Assembly (NCBI GenBank): GCA_012274445.1
Contig: JAAROD010000081.1
Location: forward strand, 1,178,001 to 1,242,000
Reading direction: 5' to 3'
DNA: 64,000 nucleotides
Source: Sclerotiophoma versabilis
Taxonomy: Eukaryota; Ascomycota; Dothideomycetes; Pleosporales; Didymellaceae
Part shown: piece after piece, positions 54,862 to 64,000 of the stretch
Layout: every line of letters starts with the position of its first letter
Position numbering within the stretch: the stretch's first letter is position 1
Notes under the pieces: model-generated
Databases searched by the model: none
The model's input: the letters and a program-made list of their open reading frames with translations, nothing else
What the model was told of the DNA's origin: nothing
Translations under genes and position numbers: made by a program

Positions 54862-55476
54862 ATGGCCGCCAACATCAGAGCAGGGCTGCGTGCCTTCCGC
54901 TCGTTGACCGCGACAGTTTGCACATCGTGTCGACGACCCTTCTCCCAGACCGCGCGCGCCCTCGCCGCCCCTCGAGATGCAGACAAGCCACCGCAGACGC
55001 TCGATTCGCTCCTGAGCAACGTCGACCACCACTTCAATAGCTATGGGAATATGATCCCCGGCCAGGACATAGAAAATTCCATCATTAGGGACTGGGAGGA
55101 AGACGATCGACACAAGCTCAACATCTACGCAACCAAGCACAACACGCACATCACACTCGCGAAACCGAATCGCGACTCTCTCATCTCGGTATCCTGTGGC
55201 AACATTGGGTTCAGGAAGGCTGGACGCGGATCGTATGATGCAGGATACCAATTGGCGGCTTTCGTCATGAGCAGAATTAAGGACAAGGGTCTGCTGCCGC
55301 AGATCCAGAAGCTGGAGCTCGTCTACCGAGGATTTGGCGCAGGGAGAGAGGCGGTCACGAAGGCTATTCTGGGCTCAGAAGGAAAGCAGATCAGGCCGTT
55401 GATTGTCAAGCTGTCCGACTCGACAAGACTGAAGTTTGGAGGTGTGAGGAGCAAGAAGCCCAGGAGACTGGGTTAG
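54862..55476 (+). CDS. mitochondrial small-subunit ribosomal protein uS11m
   Basis: One exon encodes 204 aa from the ATG of MAANIRAGLRAFRSLTA; upstream codons in frame belong to the promoter. The presequence (Arg/Ser-rich, with a CRRPFSQTARAL cleavage-like region) leads to the S11 domain: YATKHNTHITLAKPN, ISVSCGNIGFRKAGRGSYDA, GYQLAAFVMSRIKDKGLLPQ, LELVYRGFGAGREAVTKAIL and the basic end GGVRSKKPRRLG. uS11 binds 16S-type rRNA in the platform of the small subunit. The yeast counterpart is MRPS18. No intron is needed. Confidence 0.9.
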   Translation: MAANIRAGLRAFRSLTATVCTSCRRPFSQTARALAAPRDADKPPQTLDSLLSNVDHHFNSYGNMIPGQDIENSIIRDWEEDDRHKLNIYATKHNTHITLAKPNRDSLISVSCGNIGFRKAGRGSYDAGYQLAAFVMSRIKDKGLLPQIQKLELVYRGFGAGREAVTKAILGSEGKQIRPLIVKLSDSTRLKFGGVRSKKPRRLG

Positions 55477-55604
55477 AGTCGTTTAAGAGGTGCACAGCGA
55501 AGATGGAGAATCAGGTGGAAATGTACAATATGGCATCATCAGGAGTACGGGAAGCGACTATACGTCAGCAGTGTACAGCATGTACGTACAAGTGGTAGGA
55601 CGAG

Positions 55605-56461
55605 TCATATCAAATTCTTTGGGAGGGGCGCTCTTTCCGCTGCCGGTATCTTATGGCCACTGCTATCGGTTTCTTTGATGTTGACCACCCGGGGGGCATG
55701 ATCTGTGGGCGCATGCCAATCATCCCTTCTTGGGCCTCCTTGCTCACTCCGACTACTACTGCCAGCACCTCGCGCCTCCTGCCGCCCCGCTTCCTCTGGA
55801 TCACCATGATACCGTCCTTGGTGCTCGCCGTGTCGCAGCATAGACGTTCTTTCGTCAAAGTCCTCGTCAAGGAGCTCTCCATCCGCAGTATCATAATCCG
55901 GTGGTGCAATCCATTCCCGTGGCACAACGCATGGCAGAGCTACGCCTATGCTGGCGGCACGGTTGACCCAGCCCGGTGCAGGGCGCCCGGTGAGCTTCTC
56001 GCAGAGGTAGGACGTGAAGTGGTTGCAGTTCTTGGTGAGAAGATTATAGGAGGTTCCTTGGAATTCCTCAGAAGCCTGGTTCTGTTAGCTGCGACTCCAA
56101 GCATGGTGCAAATCCATACCTGGTGTATGATGGCGTCTAGCTCCTCTGCTGGGCGGAAGGAAAAGCCATGGAGAATCGACTGCTTGAACGTCCCACCCGG
56201 GGGTTCTTGTCCCGGCTTCGTCCAGTAGACGCCAGTCAAGCCTCGCCGGTCATGGCCCCCGTATGCATATTCCCTGTTGCCGATGACGACACCTGAATGT
56301 AGTAGAGAGCTGCCTATGGCCCATAGCACTGTTGCGACCTTGCCCGGCGGCAGCAGATCGTAGACGTTGATAGTGATCTCAGTTCTCTGTAGCGAGAGTG
56401 TATTGCGATGGTTCTGGCTCGAGCTCTTGCGCACTGGCTTAGGGCGGACAGAGGACGACAT
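55605..56461 (-). CDS. PPPDE (DeSI-type) thiol peptidase
   Basis: Two exons (56461-56120, 56075-55605) with a 44-nt intron encode 270 aa. The PPPDE fold is clear: EITINVYDLLPPGKVATVLW, LLHSGVVIGNREYAYGGHD with the catalytic His, FSFRPAEELDAIIHQ, then across the intron ASEEFQGTSYNLLTKNCNHF with the catalytic Cys and YLCEKLTGRPAPGWVNRAAS. After about residue 170 the tail is disordered, charged and Arg/Glu/Ser-rich, ending AERAPLPKNLI. DeSI/PPPDE enzymes remove SUMO or ubiquitin, or cleave S-palmitoyl links in some members. The acceptor six bases upstream (38-nt intron) would also keep frame and add Asn-Gln. Confidence 0.88.
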
Positions 56462-57114
56462 ATTGCGCGGGTATAGATAAGAGGTGCTGCAAGTGTGCAG
56501 CTGGGGTATATGCGCAGGGTCGGCTATGTCGAACAGGGTCTCTCGAACGCCGACAGGACTACAAGCGCACGTCTGTCATGGAGATAGCACTATGTATAGT
56601 AAGAAGACAGGATACAGTAGGAAAGACGGGACCAGCCCTTCGGCAAAGGCAATCGATGTGGAGAGTGAAGGATCACAAGCAGACGACACCACCCAACACC
56701 CGTCGTTGGCGTCACGCTCCGACGCCGAACGCACATGCTGCTGGCTCGGCTGGTCCTTGCCGTTCTGGGCGCAAGAGCGAACCAGACTTGGCAGACGCTC
56801 ACAAAACGGCCGTGCGCAGGCTTGCTAAAACTCGGTTACGCGCTGCTGCAAGCATTTTCCAGTCCACCACCCACAAGCAAGGAATCAGAGGAGAGGAGGC
56901 TGCAAAGCTCTCTCCGCCCCTCATTACATACACCATACCCCCCACCAATTCTCTCACCTTTCTTTTCTCTTCTTTGATACCCACTGTTTACCGGCCGGCC
57001 GCAAGTACTGCCCGCCAATTTTCCTCCCCATTCCTCGCTGCTCCTGCACCACACAAATTTTTCTTTCTCTCTGCCTGCACCCGCAGCTACGCGAGCGCAC
57101 CCAAGAAAAAGAAG
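56462..57114 (+). promoter_or_regulatory. upstream region of OLA1, frame open in phase with the gene
   Basis: It separates the PPPDE gene start (minus) from the OLA1 start. The OLA1 reading frame stays open upstream to an ATG at 56578. Its last 50 codons read like a mitochondrial presequence (basic, Ser/Ala-rich, no acids). Otherwise it is a divergent promoter. Confidence 0.4.
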
Positions 57115-58549
57115 ATGCCTCCCAAGAAAGCCGTCCAGGAGGAGAAGATCCTGCTCGGCAGGCCTGGCAACAGTCTGAAGAGCGGTATCGTGAGTGAGAG
57201 CCCTGTCTAGCTGTCAACGTCATCTCACATGTTAACAGTGAATGCCAGGTCGGCCTTGCCAACGTCGGTAAATCCACTCTCTTCCAGGCCATCACCAAGT
57301 GCTCGCTTGGTAACCCCGCCAACTTCCCCTATGCCACCATCGACCCCGAGGAGGCTCGCGTTATCGTCCCTGACGACCGCTTCGATGACCTCTGCAAGAT
57401 GTACAACCCCAAGTCGAGGGTTCCCGCCGACTTGACCGTCTACGATATTGCCGGTCTGACGCGCGGTGCCTCGACTGGTGCTGGCCTTGGTAACGCCTTC
57501 TTGTCGCACATTCGCGCTGTCGATGCCATCTTCCAGGTCGTGCGATGCTTCGACGATGCCGAGATCATTCACGTTGAGGGTGACGTTGACCCCATCCGTG
57601 ATTTGGACATCATCAGCGAGGAGCTCCGCCTCAAAGACATCGAGTTCACTGAGAAGGCGCTTGAGAACCTTGTCAAGCAGACAAGGCGTGGTGGCCAGTC
57701 TCTTGAGATGAAGAAGCTCAAGGAGGAGCAGGCTACCGTCGAGAAGGTCCTCGCCATGTTGAAGGATGGCAAGGACGTCCGCAAGGGCAACTGGGGCCCG
57801 AAGGAGGTACGTACACTTTATCTCACCATCCTTCCTATTCCCGTCACAAGATGACAAAGAGCGATTGCTCTATAATCCCAGCTCTTTGATGTTCCCGTAA
57901 CGCCGGAACGTTCTGAAAAGAAGTCCTTATCTGATCGACATACGTCCATTTCAATCTTCATGGAAAGCATCTTACTGGGCCTTGCTGACCATTCCATCAG
58001 GTCGAGACTATTAACCCTCTTTTCCTCCTTTCGGCCAAGCCTGTCGTCTACCTCGTCAACTTGAGCGAGAAGGACTACATCCGCCAGAAGAACAAGCATC
58101 TACCCAAGATTGCCGAATGGGTCAAGACAAACGCTCCTGGTGACCCAGTCATCCCCATTTCTGTGCAGCTTGAGGAGCGTCTTGCTGTCATGTCCGATGC
58201 GGAGGCTGCTGAGGAGTGCAAGAACCTTGGTACCAAGTCGGCACTTCCCAAGGTCATCATTACCATGCGCAAGGCTCTCAACCTTGGCAGCTTCTTCACA
58301 ACTGGTACCGACGAAGTCAGGCAATGGACATTGCGCAACGGCACCAAGGCACCAAAGGCTGCTGGTGTCATCCATGGTGACTTCGAGAAGACATTCATCC
58401 AATGTATTGTCTACAACTACACCACCCTTAAGGAGTATGGCGACGAAGCTTCCGTCAAGGCTCAGGGCAAGATCATGACCAAGGGCAAGGACTACGTCGT
58501 CGAGGATGGTGACATCGTGCTCTTCAAGGCTGGCGCTGCCAAGTCGTAA
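57115..58549 (+). CDS. OLA1: Obg-like ATPase Ola1 (YchF family)
   Basis: Three exons (57115-57189, 57249-57806, 58001-58549) encode 393 aa, the normal length. The P-loop GLANVGKSTLF lies just after the first splice; switch regions are NFPYATIDPEEARV and VYDIAGLTRGASTGAGLG. The family-specific NLSE stands in VYLVNLSEKDY (the NKxD position altered, which explains ATP preference over GTP). The TGS domain ends the protein (TGTDEVRQWTLRNGTKAPKA, IHGDFEKTFIQC, KGKDYVVEDGDIVLFKAG). Ola1 is a cytosolic translation-linked P-loop ATPase with roles in stress responses. The second intron (194 nt) is longer than usual here. Confidence 0.95.
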
Positions 58550-58749
58550 AGAGGCATTGCACAACTTTTTTTTGGATGAGAAGGCGTCTCGGGTATGGAC
58601 AAGGACAATACCCATAGTTATGCGTCACATGAAAAGCAGAGCAACTGCGACCCGAATGAATGAAGAAATGCCTACATCTGTATTTACGGCTCCCGCTCTG
58701 TGAATAGTTACTTTTCTCCCAGACACCTCGACATGTTCCGAGTGACTGC

Positions 58750-61700
58750 CTACCTAGCCCTCTTCTTCTCCAACGCCAACATCCAACTATTTCCACAAAC
58801 ACAATGTTTCGCAATCCCCATCAACCAACTCAAGTGATGCGGCGTATATCCCCCCTGGTTGACCGTCACATCTTCCATGTAACTTCCACACCTGACACAT
58901 CTTCTCAACTGCCTCTTTCCCCCATCGCTCCCATCTGCCCGCCCACTCGCACTCAGCGTGCTATCACTCCGACTCCGCCCTGTCTGCGTCGCACTCGTCA
59001 CAGGATGTTCTTGCGTCCCTATACCACGGATGATCATCTTCTGGCATACATCCACAACATGCGTATCATGCCACTCCTCGGCGCGTCGACTCCCCTGGAA
59101 TCCAAGCCAGGTGGTGTCGAAGAACATCAGCCGTCCCGCATCCAATTTATCCGCCAGACAACCACCCGGAATGTCGCTGTTCCACAACTGCTCCGTCAGT
59201 AGCTTCTTCGCGAGCGGGAGGTAGATCTCCGGCAGCTTGCCCATCAGCAGATCGCGCTCCAGGCCATTGCGTGCGGCGTCCGAAAGCCCGCTTTTCTTGT
59301 ACACGGCGCGACTCGCTTCGTGCGTCTCGCTCACCAGGCGCTCGAACCAGCGCCAGTCGAAGGGGATTTCTGACAGAGCGGCGCCGAGCGGGGCGTACAG
59401 TTTGCGCACTTCCGGGGCCTGGACGGGCGCGCTGGGGTTGGTGAAGTTGTCTGCGCTGCGCTTGACCCAGGCCAGCGGCTGGGACCACAGCTTCATCATG
59501 TGGCGTGGGAAGGCGGAGAGTAGGAGAAGCACAGCGGGGTTGTTTTGCTCGGCGAAGATGCGCGAGAGCGTCGCGGCTGTGAGGTCCGCGACGGGCATGT
59601 CGAGCAGCGAGCGGCCCAGCGTGAAAAGCGAGTCCATCGTGTATGCGATGAAGTGCATGATCCACCTGCAGATGCCAATGAATTGCGGGACTACCTCTGG
59701 GCGTAAGAGCGTCTTGTCCATGTGCCCGTGCATGCGCGTAATGCTCGTCAGGATTTGGGTGACGTATTTGATGTTGAGGATTATCCAGGCCATTTTGCTG
59801 CTCATGTCGCGGTCGACAGGCGATTTGAGGCCCAGGAGATGCATCGCCGAGAGTGTTTTTACGAAGAAAGGAGAGCGTCCAAGAAGCATTAGGTAGTTAT
59901 TGTTCATGTCGTCGATGCCGCAGTCGATATTTACCTGCAGAGCTTCGAAGAGGAGCGTGATGAACTGGTTCTTACGCTTATCGGACAGCGGGCCCATGAC
60001 GCTGAATATGTCGTCGCTGGAGAAATACTGATTTGCGGAGGATGCGGATTGTAAGATCAGAGCTGCGAGGGCGGCGGAATTGCGTGGATCATCGTCAGAA
60101 ATGGAGAGCGTGCCACGTTGATATTCGAGAGACCGAAGCTTGATGATGGAATCTTGTTGCATGCAAGCTGATACGCAGTAGTTTGGCGAGAGGGCCATGT
60201 GCAGTGATGGTTCACTATGTGGGAAAGCAAAGCCGGCTTGGTAAAGGGATGTCACAGTGTCTGTGTTGCCATCATTGACAAGAATCTCCATAGTCGACCG
60301 CTTCCTGAACTCAATCGTGCCGTCGCTGTAGTGGAAGGCCAGCAGCATGTGGTACCATACGGGAACGCATGAAAGTACAATGGCATGCATAGGGAAATCT
60401 GTAGCTCGCTTGAGTTGGAAGGTGGTTCTTGCTGTGACAGAACCAATCGCCTTCTTCTTGGACGTGACTTGGTCAAGACTTGGGTGCAGCTGGTTCTGCT
60501 GTAGTTGATGAACTTCCCATCTGACTATCACGCTGTGCGAAGGCTCTTGCGGCTGCAGGTGATCTACCGATACGAGGTTTGGCGGTCTGCAGTAGATGGC
60601 CTGGATTGTGGGTAGGGAGCCATCACTTAGATCGGGAGTGACTGGCAGGAAGCTAAGATGCGTAAGTTGTGCAGGAGCTGCGGCACTCGCCTCAGCACCA
60701 TTGTCGAGATCGCTCGTGATCATGTTGACAGGCCCGCAGTTCTCCTCCATAGCGATCAATGAGACTTGCAGGCTGGGCTTGTCGAAGTGACCGGCATTTT
60801 GGCTGTGCTTCTCCTGTGGGACCTGCCAGGCAGTTTCTATCCGGTACAAGTGCAATCGTCGCTTGACATCGTATGCTGCCATCAACAGGCGATCATCTGT
60901 CTGGATTTAGCAATGAAACAAGAAGTGACAACAGAGAAAGGTACCATTGTTAGATGCGAAGGCCGCGTGTGTAAAGGACTCCTGCGTGGAGATCATAGGT
61001 CCTAGCAGGGTGGAAGACTCTTGCCAGGCGTTATCGTTTTGCTGAAATCGCATTATCAGCTCTCCATGCCTCTTCAGGTAAATGAGACAGGCTTTGCTAG
61101 GAATTGGGTGATGTGCATCATTGAACAGGTGGGAACGGATGTTCCATTTCCACTTCTCTCCTTCTCTCTCGGCCGACCATGCAATATGGTTCTATTTCCT
61201 GTCAGTAAAGATCAGATGTTGATTAGGAAAGTCCTACCTTCTGCTCATACGGGTATATTGCCAGCCAATGTAGACCTACTAAACCGTCTGCTTCGGCTTC
61301 TGGATGCGCTAGCTCGGCTTTGAAGTATTGCATCCTGTCTAATGCCATGACACATGAAAAATTCAGCACGCGTCCTGCAGCATCGATGACGACAATATCG
61401 TTTCCTAGATGGCTCCAGGACAAGTGGACAAATGGAAAGTGTTCACGGCCTCGGGGAATGTCCAAGGCGACGTCTTTGCCAAGATCCCACTTTCCATCTT
61501 CGATGTCTCGAGAGAAGACTTTGAGATGGACAGCAGCGCCGTCTGGTGTAATGTAGGCCACGCAGCCGTTTTTGGACCATGCAATCTTCCTGTTGGCTGT
61601 TAATCCAGGCGTCCAATGTCTGGCATCTGGAAGACGTACTGGCAGCACCCACTAGCTCCAAGTTCATCGACTCTCCTAGCAAGTCCCTTTACAGGAGGAA

Positions 61701-61779
61701 CTGTGGTGATACTCTGGAGGCTGACATGTTCCGAGTCTCCAAATAGATCATCCACGTCCATGCTGTAATTGGGATCCAT
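58750..61779 (-). CDS. MED16: Mediator tail subunit Med16 (Sin4)
   Basis: Four exons (61779-61640, 61589-61238, 61191-60945, 60896-58750) encode 961 aa. The start is MDPNYSMDVDDLFGD. The N-terminal half has WD40-like blades (CCQKIAWSKNGCVAYIT, FVHLSWSHLGNDIVVIDAAG, HIAWSAEREGEKWKWN, MAAYDVKRRLHLYRIETAW). The helical C-terminal half is the fungal Med16 region (MAWIILNIKYVTQILTSI, GICRWIMHFIAYTMDSLF, IPFDWRWFERLVSETHEAS). It ends with a Cys-rich pair (RCVRCGSYMEDV, KHCVCGNSWML) typical of filamentous fungi. Med16 belongs to the Mediator tail, which contacts activators at RNA polymerase II promoters. Exon joins were fixed by frame and by matching the family; each short intron has GT-AG ends. Confidence 0.88.
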
Positions 61780-63007
61780 CTCTACAGAGTGGGCGCCGAC
61801 GTGGGAGGCAGTCGCGGTGTGCTGCAGGAAGCGAAGGAGAAGAGAAGTAGGCAATCTCTCAACTGCAAATCATCAAAGCAATAATTAGGTGACGATGGGA
61901 GTCGTCGGGTATCATGCAAAGCACATAGGAAACGTATCGAGGCTGCGATTGGGTGAAGGCCGAGTCCTGAACTGGAGTCTACTCGACAAGGGTGGGTCAG
62001 CGCTAGGACCCGTAAGCGAAACGCGATGGTGGGTCGCAGCCTCGTCGACTCGGTGACCTGCATCACGAAGCTCTCGCGAACTGCACACGCCAGGCCATAC
62101 GCTTCAGAGCATCAACACCCACAAGCTTTCAAATCACAAAGCGCGTGCAGTGATGCAAGTAAGAAGAACTGGCTCCAGCCAGCTATGATGACGCTTCGTA
62201 GTAATTGCAAATCGACCCAGCTGGCACCACTATCCGCCGCTGGCTTGTACTGGCGATAACGATGTCAGCTGCCATGTCAATGGCTTTTCAGCGTACAGCA
62301 GATGGGAGGCGGTGGTCGACATTCGTCTTTGGAGACGAAATGTGCTCGCGGACATGGCTGAAATCAACTTTGTACCTCGAACCCCTCAGCTCTCGGCCGT
62401 GAATGCCTAAGAGCTGCAATCGGCCGCCCTGCTAGCGTACCCGCCTTGATCAGTTTGTTTTGGTTCTTGGAATTGTGCTCAAGTGCTGTTCAAGGTCTTG
62501 GCATGTACAGAGTCCCCCGGCGTTCCTGTCTTCGTTCATCGCACCACGACCTCCAACCACCCCCATTTCCTCGCCAACCGCAGGCTCCACCACGACAGCG
62601 CGTCTGCGCGCACAATCCCTATAATTTTCGCGCTATCCGTAATAGCCGCTATGATCTAGAGTCGCTCCCCGACTTTGCAGCCCTGCACGCCCGGTACCTC
62701 CCCCACGCCCAGCGGTGACGCAGCGGTCCACCTCGCTTTGAGCACCCCAACACACCCGCCCACAACCCACGACGTCTTCGGGCTTTGCCTTGTTGCAGAG
62801 CAGCTGTTGTTACATGCGCAACTCCATCGCTACTACTGTCGTGTGCACCGTCTAGATCTGCAGTGTTTGCCGCGGTATCCCTGAGCTGAGGCGCACCACG
62901 TTGTTCGCTGCGGCTCCCTTTGCACCATACCCCGATCGTCGCTACCAAACGCGTCCGCCACCTTCACGCCTGCCACAAATACTCAATAACAGCTCCTGCT
63001 TTTTACA
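61780..63007. promoter_or_regulatory. divergent region MED16 / sirtuin (1.2 kb)
   Basis: It holds the upstream regions of both genes. No gene is supported in it. From about 62.5 kb it is C-rich with pyrimidine tracts, like the long 5' leader of a fungal gene. Confidence 0.45.
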
Positions 63008-64000
63008 ATGGCGCCTTTCATATTCAACGGCGGGCCCAGCTCGCCGCTGACTGATCCGCCGTCCGACTGCGAGTCTGAGCTTACTGTTCTCACACGCTCC
63101 CCGTCACCACCTCCGGGATTTCACGCACGATCGTTGCCCTCACCATCCTCTTCGCGACGCTCTTCAGCTAAGACGACCCCCGCACCCGAGGACATGCCCT
63201 CCCCGCCTTCCAGCTGCGATGAAGACCTGCGTCCGGCCAAGAGGAGGAAGCTTACGCCCACAACAGATGCCAATGGGCGTACAACACACTACCTTGACCT
63301 GACGCAAGACATTGCCGACGAGGACAAGCCGCAGCTTCAACGTTTGCTCAATGTACTGCACAAGAAGCGCAAAATTGTAGTAATTGCTGGCGCTGGTATT
63401 TCGGTATCTGCAGGTATTCCTGACTTCCGATCTGCCACTGGCTTGTTCAATACGCTGAAGAAGGAGCATGGACTCAAATCTTCCGGCAAGGACCTCTTTG
63501 ACGCATCCGTCTACCAGGACAACCAGTCCACTGCCACCTTCCACGCTATGGTGCGTAGCCTGAAGACAGAAACCAAGAACGCACACCCCACTGCGTTCCA
63601 CCACTTGATCGCCACGCTGGCACAGGAGGGCCGTCTCATGCGACTCTACACCCAGAACGTCGATGGTATTGATACTTCGATGCCTCCTCTGAAAACTGAG
63701 GCCCCTCTACCAAAGAAGGGACCTTGGCCCAAGACTGTCCAGGTGCACGGAGGCCTTGATCACATGGTGTGCTCAAAATGCCACAAGCTATACGATTTTG
63801 ATGCTGCGTTATTCGACGGACCCACTGCGCCGCCGTGTCCAAGCTGTGTAGAGACCGATATGGTTCGTCAAGCTGCAGACAAACGGACCCATGGAATCGG
63901 ATGCCTACGACCTCGCATGGTCCTTTACAATGAGCAGAATCCCGACGACGAAGCGATTGGCTCCTGTGCCGCTACCGACCTTCGTATGCGACCGGATGCG
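63008..64000 (+). CDS. sirtuin, Hst3/Hst4-type NAD-dependent histone deacetylase, 5' part
   Basis: The frame is open from the ATG at 63008 to the window end (331 codons), so the gene is cut by the border. About 105 disordered Ser/Pro-rich residues with a basic stretch (RPAKRRKL, a likely nuclear signal) precede the catalytic domain. Sirtuin motifs are IVVIAGAGISVSAGIPDFRS (NAD binding), RLYTQNVDGID, the catalytic His in VQVHGGLDHMVC, zinc ligands CSKC and CPSC, and the Hst3/4-type GCLRPRMVLYNEQNPDDEAI. Members of this class deacetylate histone H3 Lys56 after DNA replication and affect genome stability and secondary-metabolite genes in fungi. The alternative assignment is another class I sirtuin (Hst2), but the YNEQNPDDEAIG text favours Hst3/4. 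Confidence 0.9.
   Translation, partial: MAPFIFNGGPSSPLTDPPSDCESELTVLTRSPSPPPGFHARSLPSPSSSRRSSAKTTPAPEDMPSPPSSCDEDLRPAKRRKLTPTTDANGRTTHYLDLTQDIADEDKPQLQRLLNVLHKKRKIVVIAGAGISVSAGIPDFRSATGLFNTLKKEHGLKSSGKDLFDASVYQDNQSTATFHAMVRSLKTETKNAHPTAFHHLIATLAQEGRLMRLYTQNVDGIDTSMPPLKTEAPLPKKGPWPKTVQVHGGLDHMVCSKCHKLYDFDAALFDGPTAPPCPSCVETDMVRQAADKRTHGIGCLRPRMVLYNEQNPDDEAIGSCAATDLRMRPDA

Overview
The window looks like nuclear DNA of a filamentous ascomycete (Pezizomycotina). Almost every gene has short GT-AG introns of about 37-70 nt, both strands are used evenly, and the families are typical of such fungi: a HET-domain NLR, a seven-helix rhodopsin-type membrane protein, a fungal MED16, an Hst3/Hst4-type sirtuin, and ERG8. 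There are about 27 supported protein genes, one intron-containing tRNA-Ile and two decayed gene fragments. I place it no more finely than Pezizomycotina; a Dothideomycete would fit.

Layout. (a) 1-8.1 kb: CorA-type Mg transporter, tRNA-Ile(AAU), lysine-tailed SDR oxidoreductase, G-patch protein, small Ala/Ser/Thr-rich GPI-anchored protein. (b) 8-23 kb, gene-poor: secreted flavin oxidase, rhodopsin-type membrane protein, SH3-containing single-pass membrane protein. Between them lie kilobases with no intact gene, including two out-of-order fragments of aminoglycoside-phosphotransferase-like (APH) genes. (c) 23.3-26.8 kb: a 1126-residue HET / NB-ARC / TPR protein, an NLR of the kind used in fungal non-self recognition, whose only intron cuts the P-loop. 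(d) 27-36 kb: myristoylated SVIP-like protein, C2H2 regulator with a 19-cysteine segment, giant PPR protein. (e) 36.6-64 kb, dense housekeeping block: ERG8, RPL35, GOS1, ATP10, POL4, UMP1, membrane-anchored ubiquitin-fold protein, conserved two-TM unknown, F-box-like gene with a frame break, TIM44, mitochondrial uS11, PPPDE protease, OLA1, MED16 and the 5' part of a sirtuin.

How the genes relate. Several housekeeping genes form close divergent pairs that may share promoters: TIM44/uS11m (240 bp), ATP10/POL4 (262 bp), RPL35/GOS1 (390 bp) and MED16/sirtuin (1.2 kb). Mitochondrial functions recur: PPR protein, ATP10, TIM44, uS11m. No operon-like or secondary-metabolite cluster is evident. The most interesting accessory element is the NLR and the relic-bearing gene-poor stretch before it. 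Exon structures were built by hand from splice signals, reading frame and family conservation; all totals are divisible by three.
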